A DNA stretch of 64,000 nucleotides from Sphingomonas kaistensis (GTDB lineage: Bacteria; Pseudomonadota; Alphaproteobacteria; Sphingomonadales; Sphingomonadaceae): assembly GCF_036884275.1 (NCBI RefSeq), contig NZ_CP145607.1, positions 1,599,001 through 1,663,000 on the forward strand. Reading direction: 5' to 3'. Below are positions 47,277 to 57,121 of this stretch, one piece after another. Both the position numbers and the translations under genes were made by a program. The notes beneath the pieces were generated by a model. That model worked only from the letters and a program-made list of their open reading frames with translations. It was not told the origin of the DNA and made no database searches. Within the stretch, counting starts at the first letter, position 1; the number at the start of each line of letters is the position of its first letter.

Positions 47277-49292
47277 TCAGCGCAGACGCAGACCGATCCA
47301 GAGGGTGCGGGGGAGTGCCCGCTCGATCACGCCGTCGCCGCTCACCGCCGCTTCCACCGTGCGATTGAACAGGTTTTCGGCGCGTACTTCGAGGGCGATC
47401 CGCGACCCCAGCGGCGCCGAGGCATAGCCGTCGAGCGTGACCGCGGGCTTCAGCCGCCGCAGGTTGAGATCGTCCTCATATTGCCCGGACAGCGCGCGCA
47501 CGGTGCCCGACAGCCGCCAGTCGTCGGCTCCGCTCCAGCCGAGCGTCGCCGAGGCCTGGGTGGCCGGGGTCTGCGCAGGACGCTTGCCGTCGAGCGACGC
47601 TGCGGCGCCCGACCCCTCCACCCGCGCATCGACCAGCGACCAGGACAGGCGCGCATCTAGGGGGCCGAGCGCACCGCCGAGGTCCGCTTCGAGCCCGCGC
47701 GAGCGGATGGCGTCGAGATTCTGGCGCTGGCGATAGGTGCCCCCCGCCGCGACAAAGCCGACGATCGGAAAGGTGCCCGGCCCGCTGCTTTGCGAGACGT
47801 TGGCGATCGCCCCATCGAGCCGCGCCGTGTAAGCGGTGAGCGACAGCTTCCAGCCGCGCGGAAAGCCGAAGTCGCCGCCGATCTCGCCCCCGACCATCGT
47901 CTCGGGCTCGAGACCGGGATTGGGGCCGGTCGCATCGGCGCCCGCGCGGAACGGGCGATACAGCTCGTTCAGCGTCGGCAGGCGCCAGCCGCGATAGGCT
48001 GCGGCGCGAAGCTTGAGCGGCGGGGCGACCCTGACCTCACCCGCCACGCGGCCGCTGCCCTGCCATCCGTTGCGGTCGGCAAAGGCCGTGTCGGTCAGGG
48101 TCGGGCCGTTCAGGGTCTGCTGCAGGAAGCGCCCGTCCGTGATGCTCCAGCGATCGGCCCGGCCGCTGACACTCAGGATCGCTGATCCCGCCGGAACAGT
48201 AGCCGCGGCGAACAGGCCGAACGTGTCCGACCGCCCACCCGCAACCCGCCGCCGGGTCGGTGCGCCCGCGACGAACTGATACAATTCCTTGGTTTCCCCG
48301 CGAACGAGGCGGCCATCGATCCCGACCCGCAGCTCCGCGCTTCCAACGCGGGGCAGGATCTCGCCGCGAAACCCGTAGCCGCGCGAAGGAACGCTATATT
48401 GGTCGAGGGTCTGAGTGCTAGTGGTCCGGGTGGCATTGATGCTGCTGAAATCGGACGCGAAATTGCGGAACTGCGCATAGCCGAGTGCCGACCAGCGGAT
48501 CCGGCCTTTGCCGACCAGCCGCAGCGACGTGTCGATCCCGCGGCCGCGGTTGGTGGTGAAGGGCACGCCCCGGTCGCGTCGGTCGGAAAAGGCACCTAGA
48601 TTGAGCTGCGCCTCGGTCGCAGCACCGACGTCCTGCACCACCCGCACCGCCCCCGACGCCTGCCGATAGGGCGCGCGGCGATCGATCGGGCCGCGGTCTT
48701 CGGCGACGATCGGGATGAAGCCATCGCCCCGGGCAAAGGCACCCGAGACTGTTGCGAAGCGCGAGCGCGACGACAGCAGCAGGCCGGCACGGGCGTCGAG
48801 GCTGTCCCGGCTGCCGACGGTCAGCGCGCCGCGCACAGCGTCGTCGGCGGACGGCACTGCGCTTTCCAGCTCCACCGTTCCGGCGAGCGCTCCCGGCCCG
48901 AAATACGCACTCCCCCCGCCGCGGCGAATGCGGACTTCGCCGATCCGGTCGGTGGAATAAGCGGGAAAGGTGATCCAGCCGCCGAACGGGTCGCCCTGCG
49001 GCACGCCGTCGAGCAGCAGCAGCGCTCGTGACGACGCATTGCCGCCCAGCCCGCGCAACGTGATCGACTGGTTGGTCGCATGGCTCGACCGCGAATCCGA
49101 CCGCCGAAAGCTCTGCACCCCCGCCACGTCGCGAAGCACGTCTTCGAGCCGTCCGCTAGCCGATTGCCGCAGCCGGTCCTGGTCGATCACCACCACCGCC
49201 GCGCCCGCGGTCTCGCCCGCGGCAAGCCCGCGCCCGGTGACGATGATCGGCTCGGGTTCAACGGCGGCAAGACCAAGAATCAGGGACAGCAT
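47277..49292 (-). CDS. TonB-dependent receptor
   Basis: The product is 671 residues. A short signal (MLSLILGLAAVEP) precedes the TonB box EPIIVTGRG, plug domain (about 35-140; LLDGVPQGDPFGGWITF) and barrel ending in an aromatic-poor LWIGLRLR. The plug sequence resembles small-substrate (vitamin, metal-chelate) receptors rather than the large sphingomonad carbohydrate type. The ligand is unknown. No riboswitch or Fur box is obvious in the 123-bp upstream gap. Confidence 0.9.
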   Translation of the reverse strand: MLSLILGLAAVEPEPIIVTGRGLAAGETAGAAVVVIDQDRLRQSASGRLEDVLRDVAGVQSFRRSDSRSSHATNQSITLRGLGGNASSRALLLLDGVPQGDPFGGWITFPAYSTDRIGEVRIRRGGGSAYFGPGALAGTVELESAVPSADDAVRGALTVGSRDSLDARAGLLLSSRSRFATVSGAFARGDGFIPIVAEDRGPIDRRAPYRQASGAVRVVQDVGAATEAQLNLGAFSDRRDRGVPFTTNRGRGIDTSLRLVGKGRIRWSALGYAQFRNFASDFSSINATRTTSTQTLDQYSVPSRGYGFRGEILPRVGSAELRVGIDGRLVRGETKELYQFVAGAPTRRRVAGGRSDTFGLFAAATVPAGSAILSVSGRADRWSITDGRFLQQTLNGPTLTDTAFADRNGWQGSGRVAGEVRVAPPLKLRAAAYRGWRLPTLNELYRPFRAGADATGPNPGLEPETMVGGEIGGDFGFPRGWKLSLTAYTARLDGAIANVSQSSGPGTFPIVGFVAAGGTYRQRQNLDAIRSRGLEADLGGALGPLDARLSWSLVDARVEGSGAAASLDGKRPAQTPATQASATLGWSGADDWRLSGTVRALSGQYEDDLNLRRLKPAVTLDGYASAPLGSRIALEVRAENLFNRTVEAAVSGDGVIERALPRTLWIGLRLR

Positions 49293-49415
49293 CGGGGTCC
49301 TTTGCCGAATGTCCCGGCCGGAAGATATGCGGAGAAAGGAGATTTGGCCGGAATCGCACCGATCGCTTCTCGCATTCGATGATGCTCAGGTGCAGGCGGT
49401 GAGCTGAGCGCTGAT

Positions 49416-50597
49416 CTAATAAGCCATGTTGCGGCGAGCGCGCACGTGCCTTCGCTCAAGCTTGGCAACGTCGATCACGCCCGCCAGCGCCAGGGTCCTT
49501 TCGAGCTCCTCGATGAGCAGCGTCAGCGCGCGATCGACGCCTGCTTCCCCGCCGGCGGCAAGACCGTAGAGATAGGGCCGCCCGATCGAGCAGGCCGTGG
49601 CGCCGAGCGCCAGCGCCTTGATCACGTCCGAACCGCGCCGGATGCCGCCGTCGCAAATGACGTCGGGCCCGTCGCCGAGGGCCCCGCGGACGGCTGCGAT
49701 CTGATCGATCGGTGCCGGTGCGCCGTCGAGCTGGCGACCGCCGTGGTTGGAAACCATGACGCCCGTCGCGCCGCAGCCAATTGCGCGCTTGGCATCCTCC
49801 GCCGTCATCAGGCCCTTGACCGCCAGCGGACCGCCCCACTCGGCGGCCAGCCATTCGACGTCGCGCCAAGTCAGGCTGCGATCGAACTGCCCGCCGATAT
49901 AGTCGAACAGGCTCATCGGCCCGGCCGCCAGCGCATCCACCTTGTGACTGACGTTGGCGAAATCGAATCGGGAGCCGCGCAGCGCCGGAAGAGACCAGGA
50001 GGGATGCGCGGCAAAGCTCAGGATCGATTTCCAGGTCAGTTTGGGCGGTAGTGACAGGCCGTTGACGCGATCGCGCTCGCGGTTGCCGGCGACCGGCGTG
50101 TCGACGGTAAGGGCAAGGCCGTGAAAGCCCGCCGCCTTGCACCGGGCAACGAATTCGGCGGTGAGGCCGCGATCCTTGAAGATGTAGATTTGAAACACCT
50201 TGGGACCGCCGACAGCGGCGGCAAGATCTTCGAGCCGCGTCGTGCCGAGCGTCGACAGGCTGTAAAGCAGACCGTGCTTCGCGGCAGCCCGTGCCACCGC
50301 CAATTCGGCCTCGGGATGAAACATCCGCGTCAGCCCGGTCGGCGCCAGCATCACCGGGGCGGACACCGGCTGGCCGAACAAGCTTGTCGCCGTGCGGATG
50401 GCTGACACGTCGGTCAGCACATCGGGGATCAGTTCGTAATCCGTAAATGCGGTGCTGTTGCGAGCGAGCGTCCATTCATCGTCCGCGCCGCCATCGATAT
50501 AGTCGAAGATGGGACGCGGCAGCGCGCGCCGGGCCAGGCGCCGCAGGTCCGCGATGTTATTGGCGCGGTCGAGGCGCCTGTTCGTGCCTAGCGGCAT
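49416..50597 (-). CDS. FMN-dependent alpha-hydroxy-acid oxidase/dehydrogenase (LldD-like)
   Basis: The product is 393 residues. Family features: RPIFDYIDGGADDEWT, VMLAPTGLTRMFHPEAE, FQIYIFKDRGLT, the catalytic VSNHGGRQLDG (His and Arg), and CDGGIRRGSDVIKALALGA. It oxidises an L-2-hydroxyacid (lactate, mandelate or similar) to the 2-oxoacid. It is the last gene of the AraC-GntR-oxidase operon and complements the D-specific flavoprotein at 53.5 kb. Confidence 0.92.
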   Translation of the reverse strand: MPLGTNRRLDRANNIADLRRLARRALPRPIFDYIDGGADDEWTLARNSTAFTDYELIPDVLTDVSAIRTATSLFGQPVSAPVMLAPTGLTRMFHPEAELAVARAAAKHGLLYSLSTLGTTRLEDLAAAVGGPKVFQIYIFKDRGLTAEFVARCKAAGFHGLALTVDTPVAGNRERDRVNGLSLPPKLTWKSILSFAAHPSWSLPALRGSRFDFANVSHKVDALAAGPMSLFDYIGGQFDRSLTWRDVEWLAAEWGGPLAVKGLMTAEDAKRAIGCGATGVMVSNHGGRQLDGAPAPIDQIAAVRGALGDGPDVICDGGIRRGSDVIKALALGATACSIGRPYLYGLAAGGEAGVDRALTLLIEELERTLALAGVIDVAKLERRHVRARRNMAY

Positions 50598-50620
50598 AGG
50601 TCAGCGCCGCCGCATGGCTA

Positions 50621-51322
50621 TCAGGAAGTCACCAGCTGATCGCGGATGCTGGCATCGAAATGAGTGTCCATCAGCGTGCGCGCAGCCTCTGCGTCACGAT
50701 CGGCGATCGCTCTGGCGAGTTCCTGGTGAAGCCGGGAAATGCGCTCGCGTTCGTCCTCGGCCGTGCGGGTATGCCAGGCAGCGGGAATCGCGATCTCCAT
50801 CATCGGCGCGAAGGCGCGGACGATCTGCAGGAACAGCATGTTGCCCGAGGCGCGGGCGATCGCGGCATGAAAGGCGACGTCGTAGCTGGTGCGGGCCTTG
50901 AGATCGTCGCCCGACGCCGCAATGCCGTCGGCCAGGCGAACGATCTCCTTGGCGTCGGCATCCGAGCGGGCGTTCGCAGCCAGTTCCGCCGTGCGCAGCT
51001 CCAGGGTCCGCCGCACGTCCCACACCTCGCCGAACGACACCTGCGCCGTGGCGACGGCGTGATCGAGCGAGGTCGCCATGACCGAACCGTCGATCGCGCC
51101 GACACGCGCGCGGCGGCCATTGCCGACATCGATCAGGCGCAGCGCCGCGAGCGCTCCAAATGCTTCGCGGATCACGGCCCGGCTGACCCCCAGCACATCC
51201 GCGAAATAGCCTTCACCCGGCAGATTGTCACCGACCTTGAGGTCGTTGGCCTTGATATGATCCCGGACCGATTGGACCGCCTGATGCACCAGGGATCGGC
51301 CGTCGTTCGCTCGGGTCGCCAT
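50621..51322 (-). CDS. GntR-family regulator with FCD (FadR-type) ligand domain
   Basis: The product is 233 residues. The winged helix (about 12-75) includes LPGEGYFADVLGVSRAVIREAFGALAAL. The FCD domain has ELRTAELAANARSDADA, DVAFHAAIARASGN and the late H (ERISRLHQELARAIADRD). Members sense 2-hydroxyacids, glycolate, uronates or fatty acyl-CoA. It is the best candidate to bind the paired sites at 52132-52166 and 57122-57150. It lies 14 bp after AraC and 23 bp before the oxidase. Confidence 0.92.
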   Translation of the reverse strand: MATRANDGRSLVHQAVQSVRDHIKANDLKVGDNLPGEGYFADVLGVSRAVIREAFGALAALRLIDVGNGRRARVGAIDGSVMATSLDHAVATAQVSFGEVWDVRRTLELRTAELAANARSDADAKEIVRLADGIAASGDDLKARTSYDVAFHAAIARASGNMLFLQIVRAFAPMMEIAIPAAWHTRTAEDERERISRLHQELARAIADRDAEAARTLMDTHFDASIRDQLVTS

Positions 51323-51336
51323 TTTCGTTGCTGTCC

Positions 51337-52092
51337 TCAGGCCGCTAAAGACGCGGCGCGATAGCCGGAAGGAGCCACGCCATAGCGGCGCGAGAAGGCG
51401 CGCGTAAACGCCGCATTGGTGCCGTAGCCGCAGCGATAGCCGATGGAGGAGATCGGCAGCTCGGTCGCCAGCAGCATCTGCTGCGCGGCGCTCAAACGTT
51501 GCTCGGACAGCAAGCCGGCAACGCTGTTGTCGAACAGGTCGCGAAAGCCGCGCGCCAGCTTGCTTCGGTTCAGGCCGCAGGCGGCCGCGATCGACTCCAG
51601 CGTCAGTTTCTCGTTCCAGCGCGTCTCGACCAGCCGCCGCGCCGCACGAATGCGCTGACAGTCGCTATAGGACAGCTGCGCGTCGCGAGTGGTCGAGATT
51701 AGCGCGTCCTCAGCAAACAACTGAAAGGTTTCGCACAGCAGCTCGATCGACTTGGCGAGGCGGAGCGTCGTGCGGGCAGGTTCGGGCAAAGAGCATTGCA
51801 GGATGGCTCCGGCAATGGCGCGGATCGCGGGCGGGGCGTGGAAAACGCCTTCGTCAGGCAGGCTTCCGAAGATGCGAAGGCAGGCTGAGCGGGCGACAAT
51901 AAGCAGCAGCGGCGCCTCGACGCTTTGCAGCGCCTCGGCGTCCGCCGCGCCGTGAAAGGCGACCGTGGCGGACGGGTCGGCAACCTGAAAGGAGAAGGCG
52001 ACCGCCTGATCGGGAAACGACGAGGGGTCGAGGCTTCCAGCGCCGATCAGCGCGTTCATCTCGGGCGAAACCTGGATAAGCTCACGGTTCAT
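51337..52092 (-). CDS. AraC-family transcriptional regulator
   Basis: The product is 251 residues. The C-terminal double helix-turn-helix reads WNEKLTLESIAAACGLNRSKLARGFRDLF and then LPISSIGYRCGYGTNAAFTRAFSRRYG, both in family positions (about 152-245). The N-terminal part (about 1-140) has no family I recognise. It heads the operon of GntR and the hydroxyacid oxidase. Two operator-like sites lie 40 to 74 bp upstream of its start. Confidence 0.9.
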   Translation of the reverse strand: MNRELIQVSPEMNALIGAGSLDPSSFPDQAVAFSFQVADPSATVAFHGAADAEALQSVEAPLLLIVARSACLRIFGSLPDEGVFHAPPAIRAIAGAILQCSLPEPARTTLRLAKSIELLCETFQLFAEDALISTTRDAQLSYSDCQRIRAARRLVETRWNEKLTLESIAAACGLNRSKLARGFRDLFDNSVAGLLSEQRLSAAQQMLLATELPISSIGYRCGYGTNAAFTRAFSRRYGVAPSGYRAASLAA

Positions 52093-52131
52093 GGCGACGC
52101 CTCATGCCCTCAATGCTCCAGCCATCCATAA

Positions 52132-52166
52132 CCTATCTGAAAGCTGGTGCAAGCCTATCAGACAGG
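52132..52166. promoter_or_regulatory. Paired operator-like sites upstream of the araC-type gene
   Basis: Two 13-bp sites, CCTATCTGAAAGC (52132-52144) and CCTATCAGACAGG (52154-52166), have centres 22 bp apart. The consensus with the other locus is CCTATC-W-GANAGS, an imperfect palindrome. The second site overlaps the MFS stop codon. Both recur upstream of the TonB receptor at 57122-57150. Confidence 0.7.
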
Positions 52167-53480
52167 TTTTGTCGCATGAGAAGGTGCGTTGCGCATGGCG
52201 ATGATAAATGCGCCGAGGGACACGATGCTGACCGCGACGCCGACCCACGCCAGGGCGATCGCCAGATGTTGCTCTCCTCCGAGCAGGCTGCTGACCAGGG
52301 TGACGAGACTCGGCGCGATCCCGAAGCCGATCAGGCCCGCGACCGCGATGAAGAGGCCAATGCACAAACCGCGAAGTTCGTTCGGAATGTAGACGGTCAG
52401 CGCGACCGAGGTGATGAGCCCGGTGACAGTACCGCACAGGACCAGGGTGCCGAGCGCGACGGCGAAGGTCGTCGTGCTTTCGGATAGCGGGAACAGCGCG
52501 GCGGGGATCGCCAGCACGGCGGCAACGACCGCGCCGATCAACAGGCCGCCACGGCGACCGGTCTTTTGCCCCACGTCCGCTGCGATCCCGCCGAGGATCG
52601 CGCCGCCGATGCCGGTCAGCAACATGATCGCCCCCATCCACCCGGCAAAGTCCTGCGGTTGCTGCCCGAAATCGCGGCTGAGAACGGGCGCGGCCCAGAT
52701 CGCCGCGGCGGCGTCGGCCATCACCACCGTGACCTGCCCCGCGAACAGCGGGACGAGAAACGCACGACGCTGCCAGAATTCGCTCATCAGGATGCGAAAG
52801 GGCGCTCCGACATGCGCCTCGACCTCATTCCGGGCGGGCTCGCGAAAGAACAGCAGTGGCAGGATGCAGGCGAGGCTGGCAAAAGTCAGCGCAAGGTGGG
52901 TCGAGCGCCACGGGGTCAGGCCGAGCCAGGTCGGAGCCGCGGCATCGACGAACGCGCCGAAGGTCCAGCCGACGATCGCAAAGGCTGCAGCCTGGCCGAG
53001 AGCCTTGCCGAGACTGATGAGGAGCACGCCGCGGCCCCGTTCGTGCGGTGCGCACAGATCGGCCGATAGCGACAAGGCCGCGGTCAGCGCGCCGGTGGTG
53101 CCGATCCCGGCCAGCATCCGCCCGACGAACAGCGCCGGGACCGTCTGCGCATAGGCCGTCAGCGCGGTGCCGATTGTCCAGGTCAGGGCCAGCGCGACGA
53201 ACAGCCGCATGCGATTGGCGCGATCGACCAGAATGCCGATCGGGATCGAAAACAGCACCAAAGGAACGGCCGCGCTGACACCTTGGACCAGACCCAACAC
53301 CGCGTCGCTCAGCCCCATTTCGGCTTTCGCGGCTTCCTGCACGGTGCCGAACGACATCATGGCGGTGAAGCCGGCGGCGATGGCGAGCGAGATTGCGCTG
53401 ATGGGCCCGATCGATCGCGCCAGCGATGGGTCGCCCGGCACGGCGACAGCCGATGATGCGGCGGCGGCGTTTGGGGTCAT
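52158..53480 (-). CDS. Major facilitator superfamily transporter
   Basis: The product is 440 residues with about 12 membrane spans. The MFS loop 2-3 signature is IGILVDRANRMRLFVALAL, and the loop after helix 4 has LCAPHERGRGVLLISLGKALGQ. It resembles sphingomonad MFS proteins of the anion:cation or sugar-acid type. Its ATG overlaps the stop of the FAD-oxidase gene (ATGA). It is probably the inner-membrane step for the substrate that enters through the neighbouring TonB receptor. Confidence 0.88.
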   Translation of the reverse strand: MTPNAAAASSAVAVPGDPSLARSIGPISAISLAIAAGFTAMMSFGTVQEAAKAEMGLSDAVLGLVQGVSAAVPLVLFSIPIGILVDRANRMRLFVALALTWTIGTALTAYAQTVPALFVGRMLAGIGTTGALTAALSLSADLCAPHERGRGVLLISLGKALGQAAAFAIVGWTFGAFVDAAAPTWLGLTPWRSTHLALTFASLACILPLLFFREPARNEVEAHVGAPFRILMSEFWQRRAFLVPLFAGQVTVVMADAAAAIWAAPVLSRDFGQQPQDFAGWMGAIMLLTGIGGAILGGIAADVGQKTGRRGGLLIGAVVAAVLAIPAALFPLSESTTTFAVALGTLVLCGTVTGLITSVALTVYIPNELRGLCIGLFIAVAGLIGFGIAPSLVTLVSSLLGGEQHLAIALAWVGVAVSIVSLGAFIIAMRNAPSHATKPV

Positions 53481-54880
53481 CGCGCAAAGATCTTTCCGGG
53501 GTTGAACAGATCCTTGGGATCGAGCGCCGTCTTGATCATGCGCATGAGGTCCACCGCTTCGCCGAGTTCGGCTTCGAGATACTTCTGTTTGCCAAGGCCG
53601 ATGCCATGTTCCCCGGTGCAAGTGCCATCCATCGCCAGTGCCCGCTCGACCAGCCGCCCGTTGATCGCTTCGACCTCCGCGCGCTCGGCGGGGTCGTCTG
53701 GGTTCATCGCGAACACGACATGGAAGTTGCCGTCACCGACATGCCCCAAGATGGTTGCCGGTACCGTGGAGGTCTGAAGGTCGCGCTTGGTTTCCGCCAC
53801 GCATTCCGCGAGACGGCTGATCGGCACACAAACATCGGTAGCCCAGCCGACCGAGCCCGGGCGAAGCGCCACGGCGGCATAATAAGCCTCGTGCCGTGCT
53901 TTCCACAGACGGGCGCGTTCTTCCGGCAGATTGGACCATTGAAACTGCCCGCCGCCGTTCATCGCGGCGAGCTCGGACACGGTCTCGATCTGCTCGGCGA
54001 CATGGGCCGGCGAGCCGTGGAATTCGAAGAACAGATGGGTCGTCTCGGGCAGGTCGAGCTTGGAGAAGAGGTTCACCGCCTTGATCTGCATGTCGTCGAG
54101 GATTTCGACGCGGGCCAGCGGCACCCCGATCTGGATCGCTTGGACCACCGTATCGACCGCGCCCTGCAGGGTCTCAAAGCCGCACACGGCTGACGAAATC
54201 TGCTCGGGAATGCCGTGAAGGCGCAGGGTAACCTCGGTAATGATGCCAAGCGTGCCCTCGGCCCCGACCATCAGCCGGGTGAGATCGTAACCGGCGGCCG
54301 ACTTGCGGGCGCGCCGGGCGGTCCGGATGTCGCGCCCGTCCGGGGTGACGACGCGCAGCGACAGGATCGCTTCGCGCATCGTGCCGTAGCGGACGGCGTT
54401 GGTGCCCGACGCGCGGGTCGAGGCCATGCCGCCGATGGTGGCGTTGGCGCCCGGATCGATCGGGAAGAACAACCCCTGATCGCGGAGATATTCGTTCAAC
54501 TGCTCGCGTCGGCAACCGGCCTGCACGGTGCAGTCGAGATCCTCGGCGTTGACGGCGAGGATCGCGTCCATCTCCGACAGGTTGACGCTGACCCCGCCAC
54601 GAACCGCGAGCGTGTTGCCTTCGATCGAGGTGCCGGCGCCGTAAGGAATGATCGGCACGTCGTGGGCGGTGCAGAGCTTGACGAGTTCGACCACTTCCTC
54701 GGTCGACCGGGCGAACACCACCGCGTCGGGGGGCATGGTCGCGAAATGCGCTTCGCTGCCGCCGTGTTGCAGGCACATCGCCTCGGTGAGGTGCAGCCGT
54801 TCCCCGAACAAGGCGCGGAGTAGCTCGATGAACGCCGGGTCGAGCGGCGGGCGCTCGGGCGTAGTTACTGGCTTGTCCAT
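53477..54880 (-). CDS. FAD-linked oxidase, D-lactate dehydrogenase (cytochrome)-like
   Basis: The product is 467 residues. The FAD-binding type 4 domain has IIPYGAGTSIEGNTLAVRGG, GGMASTRASGTNAVRYGTMR and LMVGAEGTLGIITEVTLRL. The C-terminal oxidase domain ends GTCTGEHGIGLGKQKYLEAE and FNPGKIFA. It resembles mitochondrial-type D-LDH and GlcD and oxidises a D-2-hydroxyacid. It lies 5 bp downstream of the TonB receptor and overlaps the transporter gene, so the three form an operon. Confidence 0.92.
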   Translation of the reverse strand: MDKPVTTPERPPLDPAFIELLRALFGERLHLTEAMCLQHGGSEAHFATMPPDAVVFARSTEEVVELVKLCTAHDVPIIPYGAGTSIEGNTLAVRGGVSVNLSEMDAILAVNAEDLDCTVQAGCRREQLNEYLRDQGLFFPIDPGANATIGGMASTRASGTNAVRYGTMREAILSLRVVTPDGRDIRTARRARKSAAGYDLTRLMVGAEGTLGIITEVTLRLHGIPEQISSAVCGFETLQGAVDTVVQAIQIGVPLARVEILDDMQIKAVNLFSKLDLPETTHLFFEFHGSPAHVAEQIETVSELAAMNGGGQFQWSNLPEERARLWKARHEAYYAAVALRPGSVGWATDVCVPISRLAECVAETKRDLQTSTVPATILGHVGDGNFHVVFAMNPDDPAERAEVEAINGRLVERALAMDGTCTGEHGIGLGKQKYLEAELGEAVDLMRMIKTALDPKDLFNPGKIFAR

Positions 54881-54885
54881 CGCAT

Positions 54886-57096
54886 CTAGAACCGGAACCG
54901 GGCCCGCACTCCGTAGCGCCGGCGCTCGCCGATGATCCCGAGGTCGGACGGCGGCAGGAACGGGATCGCGAGAACAAGGGTGGTCTGTTCGATGTACGAG
55001 TCGAAATAGTCCTTGTTGAATAGGTTGTTCACGAATGCCGCGACCTCGACCCCGCCAAGGCGATAGGTGAGCGATCCGTTCACCAGCGCGTAGCTGGCGA
55101 GCACCGGCGCTCGCGTTTCGCTGATCGAGGCGGCGATGCGGCTGCCTTTGCCGGTCACGCCGGCCGTGAAGGTGAGGTCACCGCGGCCGACCGGCACGAC
55201 ATAATCGCTGTTGAGACTGAAGTTCCAGTCGGGCTGGAAGGGTAGCCGATCCGACGGAAGCACCCGGCCGGTCACCGCGGTGAAGGGCGAGATGTCGGTC
55301 AACCTGGCGCGCTGCACCGAAAAACCGCCGCTCAGCGTCCAGTTGCTGACCGGACGGAAAGAGCCTTCGAGCTCGAGACCGTAGCTTTCGACATCGCCAG
55401 TGTTGAGGTCGACCGTGGCGAACCCGCCACCGGGAAGACCAACGATGGTGTTGAGGCCGATCAGGTCCTTATAGTCGTTGTAGAACACCGCGCCGGCGAG
55501 CGACAGGCGGCGGTCGGCCGACGCGAATTTGGAGCCCAGCTCGTAAGTCCAGACCTTATCGCCTTCGTAGCTGCGGAAAGGCGCCCGTGGATTGATGTTG
55601 AAGCCACCGCCACGGAAACCGCGGGCGACCGAGGCATAGGTCATGAAGCTATTGTCCCAGTGCCGGGTCACGGTCACGCGCGGCGACAGTTCCTTGTGCC
55701 CGTCCTCGACCGACGGAACGGACGCGAGCGGAGCGTTGGCAAGACCGGTGGCGCCGGTCAGGCGGCGCTTTTCGCGGTCGTAGCGGAGGCCCGCCGACAC
55801 TTCCCATTCGTCCACCGGACGCCAGAACAACGTGCCGTAGACGGCGTAGTTGTTGGATTTTTTCTGCGACACGTCCCGCAGGTTGAGACCGGCCGGAATG
55901 ATGCTGGTGATGCCATCGGCGGACAGGGTTTCGCGGCTGTAGTAGACGGCCAGTAGCGACGTCAGCGTCGAGGACAGACGGCTATCGAAGCGAAGCTCGG
56001 CCGTGGTGACCTCCGTCTTGTCGCTGCCATTGGCACGCGCGAAATTGACCGGATTGAAGTCGGCGTCGCTGTCGGGCGTGCGGCCTTTGCGCTCGTCATA
56101 CGCCCCGATCAGGGTGACGTCGGTACTCAGACCGGCAATCGGAAACTGCAGGCGGGCATTGACCCCGCGATAGTCGATCAACTGCCGATTGGCGGCGTTG
56201 AAGGTGACCAGACGCGAATAGTCCGTGGGACCGGTAACCCGCGCATAGGGCGTCGAAGCGCCTTCCACCTTGTCCTGATAACCGTTGACGGTGAGCACCA
56301 GGTCGTCGACCGGCTCGGCCCGCACCGTGGCGTTGATCGTGTCGCTGTTGAGCGGATTGGCATCGATGCCGAGCAAGGGATTGCGCAGGAAGCCATCCTG
56401 TTCGCGGTGGGCATAAGCGACGCGGGCTTGCAGGCGGTCGGCGATGATCGGACCGCTGATCGAACCGAAGGCGGTCCAGGCATTGTCCGGCCCGGCGAAG
56501 CTGCCGCCGCCGCGGACCTGGAATTCGTTGCTCGGCTGCCGGCTGATGATGTTGATCGCGCCGCCCAGCGTGTTCTTGCCGTACAGCGTACCCTGTGGCC
56601 CACGCAGGACCTCGACCCGTTCGACGTCGACCAGCGGGTTGTTGAGGATCGAGGTATTCGGCTGATAGACACCGTCGATAAAGATGCCGACGCCCGGCTG
56701 CACCGTCTGCACCAGCGTCAGGCCGACACCGCGGATCGACACGAAGACACGGCCGGCGGCATCGCCATTGACGTTGAGGCCGGGGGTCAGCGTGGCGACA
56801 TCGCGCACCGAGGCAAGGCCGCGCCGTTCGATCAGGTCGCCGGTCACGGCGGTCGCCGCGACCGGTACGTCCTGCAGCCGTTCTTCGCGCTTGCGGGCGG
56901 TGACGACGATCTCGTCGTTGGGAATCGCCTGCGGCTGGAGCTGATCTTCAGTCTGCGGGGTATCGCCCGGCGTGCTGTCCTGGGCCGCGGTCTGCCCGGC
57001 GGGCGGCACCGGCTGAGCGGCACCGTTGGTGGCGGCAAGGGCGCTCAGCGCACAGCCGAGAAACAGCAGATTGGAACAGCGCGTCGACAATTTCAT
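54886..57096 (-). CDS. TonB-dependent receptor of the catabolic locus
   Basis: The product is 736 residues. A signal peptide ends near NGAAQPV, and the TonB box region reads DEIVVTARKREERLQDVPVA, typical of sphingomonad receptors. The plug follows (VFVSIRGVGLTLVQT; GTLYGKNTLGGAINII), then a 22-strand-type barrel ending RRYGVRARFRF. It imports a substrate across the outer membrane. It heads the operon with the D-hydroxyacid oxidase and the transporter, with operator-like sites 26 bp before the start codon. Confidence 0.93.
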   Translation of the reverse strand: MKLSTRCSNLLFLGCALSALAATNGAAQPVPPAGQTAAQDSTPGDTPQTEDQLQPQAIPNDEIVVTARKREERLQDVPVAATAVTGDLIERRGLASVRDVATLTPGLNVNGDAAGRVFVSIRGVGLTLVQTVQPGVGIFIDGVYQPNTSILNNPLVDVERVEVLRGPQGTLYGKNTLGGAINIISRQPSNEFQVRGGGSFAGPDNAWTAFGSISGPIIADRLQARVAYAHREQDGFLRNPLLGIDANPLNSDTINATVRAEPVDDLVLTVNGYQDKVEGASTPYARVTGPTDYSRLVTFNAANRQLIDYRGVNARLQFPIAGLSTDVTLIGAYDERKGRTPDSDADFNPVNFARANGSDKTEVTTAELRFDSRLSSTLTSLLAVYYSRETLSADGITSIIPAGLNLRDVSQKKSNNYAVYGTLFWRPVDEWEVSAGLRYDREKRRLTGATGLANAPLASVPSVEDGHKELSPRVTVTRHWDNSFMTYASVARGFRGGGFNINPRAPFRSYEGDKVWTYELGSKFASADRRLSLAGAVFYNDYKDLIGLNTIVGLPGGGFATVDLNTGDVESYGLELEGSFRPVSNWTLSGGFSVQRARLTDISPFTAVTGRVLPSDRLPFQPDWNFSLNSDYVVPVGRGDLTFTAGVTGKGSRIAASISETRAPVLASYALVNGSLTYRLGGVEVAAFVNNLFNKDYFDSYIEQTTLVLAIPFLPPSDLGIIGERRRYGVRARFRF

Positions 57097-57121
57097 CCTC
57101 CACCTGATCGATGGAAGCTGA

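Noticed and set aside
49293..49415. Cobalamin riboswitch or Fur box before the TonB receptor
   Set aside because: No B12-box-like sequence or 19-bp Fur-type inverted repeat could be found in the gap.
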